Under the pieces are notes generated by a model that was given only the letters and a program-made list of their open reading frames with translations, searched no databases and was not told where the DNA came from. A stretch of DNA of 25,563 bases from a virus: positions 1 to 25,563 of the IMG/VR virus record IMGVR_UViG_3300021961_000574, one strand, 5' to 3'. Shown piece after piece: positions 14,947 through 22,944 of the stretch. Position numbers and translations under genes: made by a program. How positions within the stretch are numbered: position 1 is the first letter of the stretch; every line of letters starts with the position of its first letter.

Positions 14947-16278
14947 ATGGCAGCGGGAAGCAAGGAATCACTTACTGTTAATAAGTTTGAAATTAAGTCA
15001 AACTCAAATGGAAGAACTTTTGACATTGCTAAAGGTGATGCCAATAGTGGTATTCCAGGTAAAGTCCCTGTCATTGAATATAGAGAAAGTGTATTTACTC
15101 CTTTTGTAGAAATAAAAACTATTCTTGTAGATGAGGGAACTGCAATTCCTGAGGATGGTGGATATGTTGATGTGATGAATGGTTTAAAAATTGCAGGAAC
15201 TGAAGAAGTAAAATTTCAAATTACTGATGGTGCGGGAAATACAATTCGTCTTACTGATACTGATGATTTAAGACTTGGCAAACCTGGTGTAACTATTCAA
15301 GCTTATAAAAGCACTAGAACTGAACTCACAATATATTCAAAAGAAGTTTTTGATAATACGCTAGTTGATAATAGAGTTCTACAAAAACTTGATGGTACAA
15401 TATCTGATGCAGTAATAAGAATACTTCGTGATGACTTAGGTGTTGAAAAATCAATTCAAGTTGATAGAACAACTGAAGGAGTCAAGAATGAATTTGGTGA
15501 AGGTAGAAGACCATTTGATGTCATACTAGGTCTTCAACCAAAAGCAATACCTGCGAATGTTCAAGATGCAACTGGAAATTGTGCTGGATATTTGTTCTGG
15601 CAAACTTCCGAAGCATTTTACTTTAAGTCTCTTGATAAAATATTTGATGGAGAACCAGTTAGCAGATTTGTTTTTAACAATAAAGTAAGTGCAGTTCCCC
15701 CTAATTTTGATGACAAGATATTAGATTTTCAAGTTGAAAGAACAATTGATGTTTTAACAAATCTTGAAGTCGGTGCATATGCAACTAGAATGCATGTAAT
15801 CAATTCATATGCTCAAACTTATGATACAACACAGGAACTAATCACTCCTTTGGAAGGAAACCGTCCAATTGCTGGAGCGGAGATTCCAAAACTTCATCAA
15901 GATTATTTTGAAAAACCAACACTACAACTGGTGTCCGAAGTTCCTTTTGGTAGTTTTGATTTGGGGCAAAGTATGAGTGCTCAAGCTGGAGTATCAACAA
16001 CTCCTGCATTCTCTGTTCAAAATACAGTGCAACAATCTCTTCAAAATTATAGACAGAAGTTTACAATATCTGCTGTGATAGTTCTTCCATGTAACTTAAG
16101 TCTTCATGCTGGAGATTTAATTTACTGTGAGATACCAGAAAACTCAAGAAAAACAACTCCAAGAAGAGACCCCAGATCAAGTGGCATATATATGATATCA
16201 GATCTGTGTCATTACACCAACTCAACACAAGCTTTCACAAAGTTAAGATTGGTTAGAGACTCATTCGGAATCAGGTAA
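14947..16278 (+). CDS. 27: gp27-like baseplate hub protein
   Basis: A 443-aa protein placed like T4 gp27 (391 aa), whose trimer forms the central hub and converts sixfold tail symmetry to the threefold spike. The sequence has beta-rich tube-like domains: SVFTPFVEIKTILVDEG, KFQITDGAGNTIRL, a peptide AVIRILRDDLGVEK, GYLFWQTSEAFYFKSLDKIF, and a C-terminal AGDLIYCEIPENS, SGIYMISDLCHYTNSTQAFT. This last pattern (secretion/hub domain ending in VGDxI, GxYxIxxxxH, then KLRLVRDSFG) is common to phage hub proteins and supports the call. It is followed by the CP12-like gene and the gp5-like gene, consistent with a 27-5 hub-spike module. Confidence 0.78.
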   Translation: MAAGSKESLTVNKFEIKSNSNGRTFDIAKGDANSGIPGKVPVIEYRESVFTPFVEIKTILVDEGTAIPEDGGYVDVMNGLKIAGTEEVKFQITDGAGNTIRLTDTDDLRLGKPGVTIQAYKSTRTELTIYSKEVFDNTLVDNRVLQKLDGTISDAVIRILRDDLGVEKSIQVDRTTEGVKNEFGEGRRPFDVILGLQPKAIPANVQDATGNCAGYLFWQTSEAFYFKSLDKIFDGEPVSRFVFNNKVSAVPPNFDDKILDFQVERTIDVLTNLEVGAYATRMHVINSYAQTYDTTQELITPLEGNRPIAGAEIPKLHQDYFEKPTLQLVSEVPFGSFDLGQSMSAQAGVSTTPAFSVQNTVQQSLQNYRQKFTISAVIVLPCNLSLHAGDLIYCEIPENSRKTTPRRDPRSSGIYMISDLCHYTNSTQAFTKLRLVRDSFGIR

Positions 16279-16283
16279 AAGTC

Positions 16284-16499
16284 ATGGACAGAACAATCAA
16301 TCAGCACATAGAAGACGACCGCAATGAACTAGACGGTGCAAATGTGAGCTCACAACGTCGTCGTCATTTAGAAGATGAACTAACCTCACTTGAGAAATAT
16401 AAAAAAAATCATCCAGAGGATGAGCATGATCCAACTGGGTTGGAATTGTATTGTGATGAACACCCAGATGCTTCAGAGTGTAGAATTTATGAGGATTAA
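16284..16499 (+). CDS. CP12-like small protein in the tail cluster
   Basis: A 71-aa acidic protein. Its C-terminus, LELYCDEHPDASECRIYED, is the CP12 C-terminal signature, with two Cys (C57, C66) separated by eight residues and the terminal YED. In cyanobacteria CP12 binds GAPDH and PRK in the dark and halts the Calvin cycle; cyanophages are known to carry CP12 genes as auxiliary metabolic genes. The N-terminal half here lacks the first Cys pair and the AWDxVEEL core, having RRRHLEDELTSLEKYKKNHP instead, so PRK-binding features may be absent. It sits 5 nt after gp27 and 10 nt before the gp5-like gene, so it is expressed with tail genes. The motif is clear; function as a Calvin-cycle inhibitor is an inference. 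Confidence 0.75.
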   Translation: MDRTINQHIEDDRNELDGANVSSQRRRHLEDELTSLEKYKKNHPEDEHDPTGLELYCDEHPDASECRIYED

Positions 16500-16509
16500 T
16501 TTTAAGTAG

Positions 16510-19500
16510 ATGGCAGATATACTCCTACCAAGAGGACAATTTATTGAGAAATATTATGAAGGTGGTGATCCCAACAATCCTATTGTAGGGATGATTGTTG
16601 AGTATGGTGAAAAGAAAAATAAGCAATCTACTTATGAAGGTAATGCCGCCAGGTTTACTTATAAGATAAGATTGTGTACTGGTAATTCCTCCCAAACACC
16701 AGACGATCAAGTTATTAGTGTTCCTCATCCAGTAACTTCTTCCGGAAGAGGTGGGTTTTATAGTGGAGATACTCTGCTGTCTAGAGGTGATTTTGTACGT
16801 CTACTTAAACATAAAAAAACCGGTGAATGGTACATTGATAGTGTCCTTCCAGTTTGCACTGGAGCAACTCTTGATCAAAATGCTATAGAGGGTATCTGCC
16901 AGAACAGAGGTGGTTGGACTTTTAGAGATGGATTATTCCAAGTTCCATTGGCAAATCAAGGTCCTAATGGTGGTGCTCCAATTAATGAAACTTTCTTTTT
17001 GGGAGTTCCAGACAGAGCTAAATGGGATACTCTTTATCTAAGTATTCCTCCAATCCAACTTAAGACTCCTTGTGAACCATCAAGCATGGCGGGTATGCCT
17101 ACCGCTATGAGTAATCTTTTGAGGGATGTTCAGGATCTAAGAACTGGTCTTCTTGGTGATGATTCTTTCTTAGTCACTAGTCAGCAATTTGTTGATGAGG
17201 TACAAGCGAAGGTAGATAGCACCGCTTCTATTGTTGCTGGTGCAATTTCTTGGTTGATACAAGAAATCAAGAAGCAGATAATGAGACAAATAAACACAAT
17301 TGTTAATAATACTGTTGGAGCTGCATATTTAAACACAAGATATCAAATTTTTGAAGGTGTTGATGCGGGACTAGCAGCTTGTAATTGTGTTATTGCTGCT
17401 TTATTGGATACTCTAGCTCAATTTATTGCAGATGCTCTGAATAATTTTATCAATGATATTATTACTCCAGCAACTTGTGCAATTGAAAACTTCTTATCAG
17501 ATTTGTTATCTCAGATTGCAAATGGAATTCTAAGTGCAATCAGTGGAATTCTTGGTGGAATCAGTAATATCATTGGTGCAGTCATTGATGTTGTTGATAC
17601 TATCCTTGGAGTAGTTGAATCTCTACTTAACATTTTTGAAGGATGCCCTCCACGACAGGTTTGCCCAGCAGATGAAGAATGGAATTTTCTTGAAGGGGTT
17701 GCAGGTGGCGGAAACGTAATTGATATTCAAGGAATTTTTGACAGAGTTAATGATTCCATTTCATCTTTCAGAAATCTTGGAAATGCCATTACTGAGTTTC
17801 CATCTACTTTTGATAACTTTAATTTTAATTTGGATCCAAATTCTGCATTGGCATCCGCAGGCGGATGTTTCGTTGGTCCTTCTCCATGCGGTCCACCAAC
17901 AGTTAGATTTTTTGGTGGTGGAGCAGTGCGCGATGCCGTTGGAAGAGCAGTTGTTTCTAGAGCAGGTCAAGTTTTAGGTATTCAAATTTTAGATCCTGGT
18001 TCTGGATACAGAACAAACCCAATGGTTGTTATTGATGATCCTTGTGGTCTTGGTATTGGTGCAAGAGCATCAGTTGAAATAGGTCCAATTCCTGATACTG
18101 GTGGACCCTCTGGTGGCGGTCCACCTTCAGGTGATGGAAATGTTGCATGTAACTATTCTAGAGAACAAGGTTATGCAACACCTGGAATATATCTGGACTT
18201 AACTAGTGTTTCTTCTAGGGTTAATGTTCCTTTCTTTGTTTCTAAAGAAGCTGCAAATAATTACACTGTTAATATTCCAGGAGTAAGAACTTTTAATGAA
18301 AATGATGTAAACTCGTCAGATCAAGGTGGAATCAGTGTATCTGTTGAAGGTGGTAGAATATATGGACCATGTACACTAAATGCTGGTAATGGAACTCTAT
18401 ATGTTGGAAACCAAACTGTATCTGGTGTAAGTGGTAGTGGTGGTTTACCCAACACATGTTTAGTGGTGGAAGAAGGTGGTGATGATTGGAATGACTTTGT
18501 AATTAGAACTGGAAGAGGTAGATTTATTAATCTAACCGATTGTACGCAAGGTTCTACTACAACATCTGGAGTGACAACTGCAACTATTCTCCAGACTGGT
18601 CATAGTTACTTACCATCACCAGATGGATCACGAGGTGCAAATGGTAGACAGTATGGAGAGAGATGTCAAACTCTTGTGCAAAGAGCACTTGGAACTTGGG
18701 ATCAACCATTTAATCCTGGTGATGTAATTACACTAGAAACTGGAGATAGAATTTCCTTACCTGCTCAGGGAGAAATTCAAATTGGTGATGCAGTACTGCC
18801 TGTTGAACTTACACGACTTGGAGCACGTATTGTTACAATCAATCCACCACTCGCAACTATTCCATACAGAAGTATGGTTGGGTTTGATGATTCAGTCGGA
18901 GAACCTGGTTGGTTTAGTATGGAGGATTATAATGAAGCAAGAAGGCAAGGATACACTGATCCCGATATAAGATTTTATCTTGAAAGAAATTACGTTGGAA
19001 GAATAAGTCCAAGAGTTCAAACATTTTTAAATGATCCAAACTGGGGAAGACAAGCAAGTAATGCACCAGTTGGGTATTATGGAATTCGTCAAATGTTTGG
19101 GTTTGATGACTCTGCAGGAACAACAAACTTTTTTGGATATATTAGAGACTATCAAGAGGCAAGAAGAAGAGGATTTACTGATGCAGATATTCGTTATTAC
19201 CTAGAAAATCATTATACTGGTCAAATTGGACCAAGAATGCAAGAGGCATTGGATGATCCAAACTTTGGAAGAATTCAGGGAATTAGTAATATGGCAGGAG
19301 TTCCTTTTGGAACTCCTAGAGACATGCAAGGATTTAGTGACGCATATGGAGATCCTGGAGCATTTGGTAATCTTGATTATGAAGAGGCAAGAAGACAGGG
19401 ATATACTGACGCTGATATTCGCTACTATCTAGAGAACCATTATACAGGAATCATTGGAGCAAGGATGAGAACCCGACTCAATGATCCTTCATGGGGAAGA

Positions 19501-20409
19501 GTGCAAGTTGATAGGGGATTTTCTGATGTTCCTGGTGATGTTGGTGCTTTTGGTTCACTTGATCTTGAACAAGCAACGAGGCAAAATCAAACTGATGCAA
19601 CATTTTTAAATTCCGATTCATTATATGAACAGGCAATACAGGAAGGATACACTGATGCGGATGTTCGTTATTATCTAGAAAATTATTATAGAGGTGAAAT
19701 TGGACCAGAGATGCAATCACGACTTGATGATCCTACTTGGGGTAGAGATCTGCCTGTTGTTCCTGGCCCTAGTGTTTCTGCTCCGCCAAGAATTAGAAGT
19801 ATGATAGGGTTTAATGATGGACCCGGAAGAAGAGATGAATTTAGTAATGCTGACCTGGATGAAGCAAGAAGAAGAGGATTTAGAGATGTTGATATTAGAT
19901 TCTATCTTGAGAACAACTATACGGGGTACATTGCAGATGGTATAAGAAGATTACTAAGTGATCCAAACTGGGGAAGACTTGGACAAACGATTACTGTTTC
20001 TTTGACTGCTCCTGGATGTCCTGATGACCAAACAGTATCTGATTTAATTTCTTCTGAGGGTAACCTTACTTCATTCCTTGCAAATGCTGTTATTGCAGAT
20101 CCTGGATTTGGATACAACTGTGGCGTTGATCAAATAGTTGTAACCCCATCAAATGGAGCACAACTTGAATATGATTGTGTCAATGGATCAATCTCGAATG
20201 TGAGAGTTGTGGATCCTGGAAGCGGATTCACTGAACTTCCCGAAATCACAATAAATAGTGATACTGGATATAATGCCCGCATTGTTCCTGTTCTTGGATT
20301 CACTGGAATTAGCACTGCCGCAATTGGTGCAGGCACAACCTTCATTAGAGTTGTTGATTGTGTAGGAACTATTCCACCAAGAAGACCTTTAGATGTAGTA
20401 CCGGAGTGA
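16510..20409 (+). CDS. 5: Giant gp5-like hub/spike protein with five internal repeats
   Basis: A 1299-aa virion protein. The N-terminal ~115 residues look like a gp5-type OB domain (NNPIVGMIVEYGEK, ISVPHPVTSSGRGGFY, GDFVRLL, GEWYIDSVLP). There is no T4-like lysozyme domain. Residues about 300-380 are hydrophobic and helical (ISGILGGISNIIGAVIDVVD). Three DPGSGY/F-type motifs (about 495, 1197, 1235) mark small beta domains. Residues 788-1156 hold five tandem repeats ending DPxWGR (see the repeat entry). It follows gp27, as expected for hub then spike, and precedes a beta-helical protein that could supply the needle. The gp5 symbol is tentative: the OB match and position support it, while length and middle domains are unlike T4 gp5. 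Calling it simply a virion structural protein is the safe alternative. Confidence 0.62.
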   Translation: MADILLPRGQFIEKYYEGGDPNNPIVGMIVEYGEKKNKQSTYEGNAARFTYKIRLCTGNSSQTPDDQVISVPHPVTSSGRGGFYSGDTLLSRGDFVRLLKHKKTGEWYIDSVLPVCTGATLDQNAIEGICQNRGGWTFRDGLFQVPLANQGPNGGAPINETFFLGVPDRAKWDTLYLSIPPIQLKTPCEPSSMAGMPTAMSNLLRDVQDLRTGLLGDDSFLVTSQQFVDEVQAKVDSTASIVAGAISWLIQEIKKQIMRQINTIVNNTVGAAYLNTRYQIFEGVDAGLAACNCVIAALLDTLAQFIADALNNFINDIITPATCAIENFLSDLLSQIANGILSAISGILGGISNIIGAVIDVVDTILGVVESLLNIFEGCPPRQVCPADEEWNFLEGVAGGGNVIDIQGIFDRVNDSISSFRNLGNAITEFPSTFDNFNFNLDPNSALASAGGCFVGPSPCGPPTVRFFGGGAVRDAVGRAVVSRAGQVLGIQILDPGSGYRTNPMVVIDDPCGLGIGARASVEIGPIPDTGGPSGGGPPSGDGNVACNYSREQGYATPGIYLDLTSVSSRVNVPFFVSKEAANNYTVNIPGVRTFNENDVNSSDQGGISVSVEGGRIYGPCTLNAGNGTLYVGNQTVSGVSGSGGLPNTCLVVEEGGDDWNDFVIRTGRGRFINLTDCTQGSTTTSGVTTATILQTGHSYLPSPDGSRGANGRQYGERCQTLVQRALGTWDQPFNPGDVITLETGDRISLPAQGEIQIGDAVLPVELTRLGARIVTINPPLATIPYRSMVGFDDSVGEPGWFSMEDYNEARRQGYTDPDIRFYLERNYVGRISPRVQTFLNDPNWGRQASNAPVGYYGIRQMFGFDDSAGTTNFFGYIRDYQEARRRGFTDADIRYYLENHYTGQIGPRMQEALDDPNFGRIQGISNMAGVPFGTPRDMQGFSDAYGDPGAFGNLDYEEARRQGYTDADIRYYLENHYTGIIGARMRTRLNDPSWGRVQVDRGFSDVPGDVGAFGSLDLEQATRQNQTDATFLNSDSLYEQAIQEGYTDADVRYYLENYYRGEIGPEMQSRLDDPTWGRDLPVVPGPSVSAPPRIRSMIGFNDGPGRRDEFSNADLDEARRRGFRDVDIRFYLENNYTGYIADGIRRLLSDPNWGRLGQTITVSLTAPGCPDDQTVSDLISSEGNLTSFLANAVIADPGFGYNCGVDQIVVTPSNGAQLEYDCVNGSISNVRVVDPGSGFTELPEITINSDTGYNARIVPVLGFTGISTAAIGAGTTFIRVVDCVGTIPPRRPLDVVPE
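18871..19977 (+). repeat. Five tandem ~60-aa protein repeats inside the gp5-like gene
   Basis: Units start at 18871, 19090, 19321, 19507 and 19798, and end at 19050, 19272, 19500, 19746 and 19977. Four units are 60-61 codons; the fourth is 80 because of an insertion of about 20 residues with a partial copy. The consensus contains GFxDxxG, then EARRxGYTDADIRYYLE, NxYTGxIG and LxDPxWGR. DNA identity between units is clearly lower than protein similarity, so these are old, diverged duplications. Function is unknown; the helix-rich unit may be a binding module. Confidence 0.92.
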
Positions 20410-20413
20410 TTTA

Positions 20414-21124
20414 ATGCCAGATACACCAGCACCAACTCAAGCAGGAGAAGTTAGAGCTGATGCTTATTCCCCAATTGGTACTCCTGAGGGGAGAATTGAT
20501 TTTGGATATCCTGCTGCCAATAATGCAAAGATGGCAGTTCTAATTCGTAATATTTTTGGTACTCCTACCTTTAGGCAAGCACATTACATTGGTCTTTTTT
20601 CTGAAGGACCGTTAGCTGGTGGAACTACAATCGTTGCTCCATCAGTGTTCCAAGTTTATTGTGGAGAAAAACCAGTATCAGTATCTGGTGAAACTTCTGG
20701 AGCAGAAGCATTGTCTTCAATTGTCGGTAGTAAAGAGTCTAATGGTATTGCCTTTGTTGCACACGCTGCAAATGGAGATATGATTCTCTCTGCTCCAAAT
20801 GGAAGAATCCGAATCATGGCACAAGACATTGACCTTGTGACTCATGGCAATAAATCTGGTAATGGATTTATTAGTTTAGCTGCTAGTGGAACTGTAAAGG
20901 TCAAGGGTAATAGAGTAGAAACTGAGGGTGCTGACGCTATTAAGTTTGGAACGGAAAGAGAGTATGGAATTTCTGTTCCAGGAACTTATAAGATAGAGTG
21001 TGGTAGATTCAAGGTAGTTGAAGGTGCTGATGCATCGCCACTTGGTGGGCAAAGTGGAACTCTTACTACAAAACAATATGCAGAATCGGTAGTCAAACTT
21101 ATTCAATCTGCACTAGGAGGGTGA
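20414..21124 (+). CDS. Beta-helical spike-like virion protein
   Basis: A 236-aa protein. Residues about 120-200 have short alternating strands with glycines (NGDMILSAPNGRIRIMAQDI, FISLAASGTVKVKGNRVE), the pattern of a triple beta-helix such as the gp5 C-terminal needle or gpV-like spikes. The N-terminal part is Ala/Pro-rich with GRIDFGYPAANNAKMAVLIR. It starts 4 nt after the gp5-like stop and ends 3 nt before the next gene. A plausible reading is that the OB domain of gp5 and its needle are on separate polypeptides in this phage. No T4 homologue is recognised at sequence level. Confidence 0.7.
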   Translation: MPDTPAPTQAGEVRADAYSPIGTPEGRIDFGYPAANNAKMAVLIRNIFGTPTFRQAHYIGLFSEGPLAGGTTIVAPSVFQVYCGEKPVSVSGETSGAEALSSIVGSKESNGIAFVAHAANGDMILSAPNGRIRIMAQDIDLVTHGNKSGNGFISLAASGTVKVKGNRVETEGADAIKFGTEREYGISVPGTYKIECGRFKVVEGADASPLGGQSGTLTTKQYAESVVKLIQSALGG

Positions 21125-21127
21125 TAA

Positions 21128-22237
21128 ATGGAAGTCAATGATATTCACGTAGGTAGGCAACTACAAGTAAGTTCTGGTATCGGTGCTCAGGCAACAGGAC
21201 CTGCTGTTTCCCCTTCACCGCCAGCACTTTGTTTTGGTTCTGGTCCTACTTCAATTTCAGGAACTGCTTGGATTGAAAATGGTTTGATGGTTGGAAGTCC
21301 TATAACTTTTCCATCACCAGTTCTTGAAGCTCAGGTGATGATTGGTAGAGCACCAACACAAAATGCAAGAGCAACCGCACTATCAATTCTTAAAGTTTCA
21401 TCAAGAGGTAGCACTTTTCCACTAGGATCTCCTATTGATGTCATGCTTGGTGATCCTTCTGGACCCGTTGGTGTTCAGATTTATGGTGGTCCACAAAACC
21501 CAGTTCTTATTCAAGCAAAAGATATTCTCTTTACGGCAATAACATCAGAAATACATGCTGCATTAAAAAAGTCTCAAGTTACTACAAGTTCAGATAGAAT
21601 TGATGCAGTTGGTAGTAGAGTTGGTACTGAATCAAATACTGGTGCCACAGCTACTACTGGTGCAGTTGCCGATCAATCTGCCACAACTCATGCTGGTCCC
21701 GAATTAAATGCCGCAACTCCTGCTGTTGGAGCTGCTGATTTTACTTCTGTTGGTGCAAGTTTAAATGGAACTCAAGCACTTGCAAGTAGTGCTATGAGTT
21801 TGGCTGGAAAGGGTTTTGATATTCCACACCCAGTCAAAAAAGAACACAGATTGAGATATATTTGTTTAGAGGGACCAGAAGTTGGTGCATATTTTAGAGG
21901 AACTTTGAAGGATGGAGATACTATTGAACTACCAGAATACTGGAGGGAATTGGTGTATCCAGAAAGTATCACTGTAAATCTAACACCAGTTGGTTCCTAT
22001 CAAGAATTATTTGTAGACAAAATTGAATGGGGAACTAAAATTAGAATCAAAAATAATTCTGGTAATGCAATTCATTGTCACTATACTGTGTTTGCAGAAA
22101 GAAAAACTCAGGATAAGTTGCAAGTTGAATATAAAGGCTTGACACCAGATGATTATCCAGGCGATAATACAGAATATGCTTTAGGTGGTTGGGATTATGC
22201 AAGACACAAGGGAGAACCTAAATCACCAAATTTATGA
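21128..22237 (+). CDS. Virion structural protein with C-terminal GPE/YRG domain
   Basis: A 369-aa protein. The N-terminal half is beta-rich and Pro/Gly-rich (MEVNDIHVGRQLQVSSGIG, PSPVLEAQVMIGRAPTQNAR). A linker at about 175-230 is very rich in Ala, Thr, Ser and Gly. The C-terminal domain (about 234-330) has HP, LEGPEVGAYFRG, IELPEYWRELV, ITVNLTPVG and CHYTVFAER. The same domain forms the whole of the 110-aa protein at 24603. Similar LEGPExGVFYRG domains are found at the ends of phage tail and fibre proteins. This suggests a tail tip or fibre-attachment component. The start ATG 21128 lies 3 nt after the upstream stop. Confidence 0.72.
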   Translation: MEVNDIHVGRQLQVSSGIGAQATGPAVSPSPPALCFGSGPTSISGTAWIENGLMVGSPITFPSPVLEAQVMIGRAPTQNARATALSILKVSSRGSTFPLGSPIDVMLGDPSGPVGVQIYGGPQNPVLIQAKDILFTAITSEIHAALKKSQVTTSSDRIDAVGSRVGTESNTGATATTGAVADQSATTHAGPELNAATPAVGAADFTSVGASLNGTQALASSAMSLAGKGFDIPHPVKKEHRLRYICLEGPEVGAYFRGTLKDGDTIELPEYWRELVYPESITVNLTPVGSYQELFVDKIEWGTKIRIKNNSGNAIHCHYTVFAERKTQDKLQVEYKGLTPDDYPGDNTEYALGGWDYARHKGEPKSPNL

Positions 22238-22916
22238 GATCTTCCCCACTGTAATTTACAGAGGTGAAATTACTTGCCATCAAGAATTTAAAGGAAAATA
22301 TCTTGAAGAACTTTGTAAATATTGGCACTGGGCACCTGATTTACCAAGACAAGAATTAACATCACCAGAAAATTCTGGTAGATATTTTCTACATCATAAT
22401 GATAACTACAAAGAATTTTTTGATTGTCTTGTTGATAATGTGAGACAGTATCTACGTGTTCTATCTGTTGATGATTCAAAATTGAATGTATATGTAACTA
22501 AATCTTGGGTTAATATTCACGAAGAAGATTCACCTCAGATTAAAGTACACAACCATAATTGCAGTAACATATCATTTTGTTACTATATGCAGTGTAATGA
22601 AACCTCTGATAAACTTTGTTTTCACCAAACAAAAAATCCAAATGAGGTTTCTGGATTTATGTTTGAAACTACTGTTAATAGTGACAATAATTTAATTACA
22701 AGTTATAATAAGTATAACTGTAATAAGTATACAGTTAGTCCAATAGAAGGGACCGTGATTTTATTTCCCAGTTCTATGCTACATTCTACTCTAAATCATA
22801 TGCATAGAACTGTAAACAGAATTGGTATTGCAGGAGATATTATGTTGTCTTTGAAAGAGGGAAATGAAAAATCTGAATTTAGTATGATTGATCCATCTAC
22901 TTGGCGAAAGTTCTAA
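22197..22916 (+). CDS. Putative 2OG-Fe(II) oxygenase
   Basis: A 239-aa protein starting at ATG 22197, 41 nt inside the previous gene; an upstream GTG (22185) is the alternative. The front, QIYEIFPTVIYRGEI, is typical for phage 2-oxoglutarate/Fe(II) oxygenases, whose real N-terminus often begins near this segment. A candidate iron site is SWVNIHEEDSPQIKVHNHN (H118, H120) followed by SNISFCYYM, with distal PIEGTVILFPSSMLHS (H196) and NRIGIAG (R208) for the 2OG carboxylate. The family is common in cyanomyoviruses near tail genes. The substrate is unknown; virion or tail protein hydroxylation, or host nutrient stress, have been proposed for the group. Confidence 0.72.
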   Translation: MQDTRENLNHQIYEIFPTVIYRGEITCHQEFKGKYLEELCKYWHWAPDLPRQELTSPENSGRYFLHHNDNYKEFFDCLVDNVRQYLRVLSVDDSKLNVYVTKSWVNIHEEDSPQIKVHNHNCSNISFCYYMQCNETSDKLCFHQTKNPNEVSGFMFETTVNSDNNLITSYNKYNCNKYTVSPIEGTVILFPSSMLHSTLNHMHRTVNRIGIAGDIMLSLKEGNEKSEFSMIDPSTWRKF

Positions 22917-22922
22917 TAAATA
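22915..22922 (+). promoter_or_regulatory. Candidate late promoter box for the 551-aa virion gene
   Basis: AATAAATA overlaps the stop codon of the oxygenase gene and ends 22 nt before the ATG at 22945, with the same geometry as the gene 4, 26 and 48 boxes. Confidence 0.6.
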
Positions 22923-22944
22923 TTAGCATTGAAAAAGTTAGTAT

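Noticed and set aside
17720-17977. Alternative plus-strand frame inside the gp5-like gene
   Set aside because: Composition is Leu/His-rich shadow coding, and it is fully contained in a well supported gene.
20250-20257. AATAAATA near the end of the gp5-like gene
   Set aside because: It is more than 150 nt before the next start; probably chance in AT-rich DNA.
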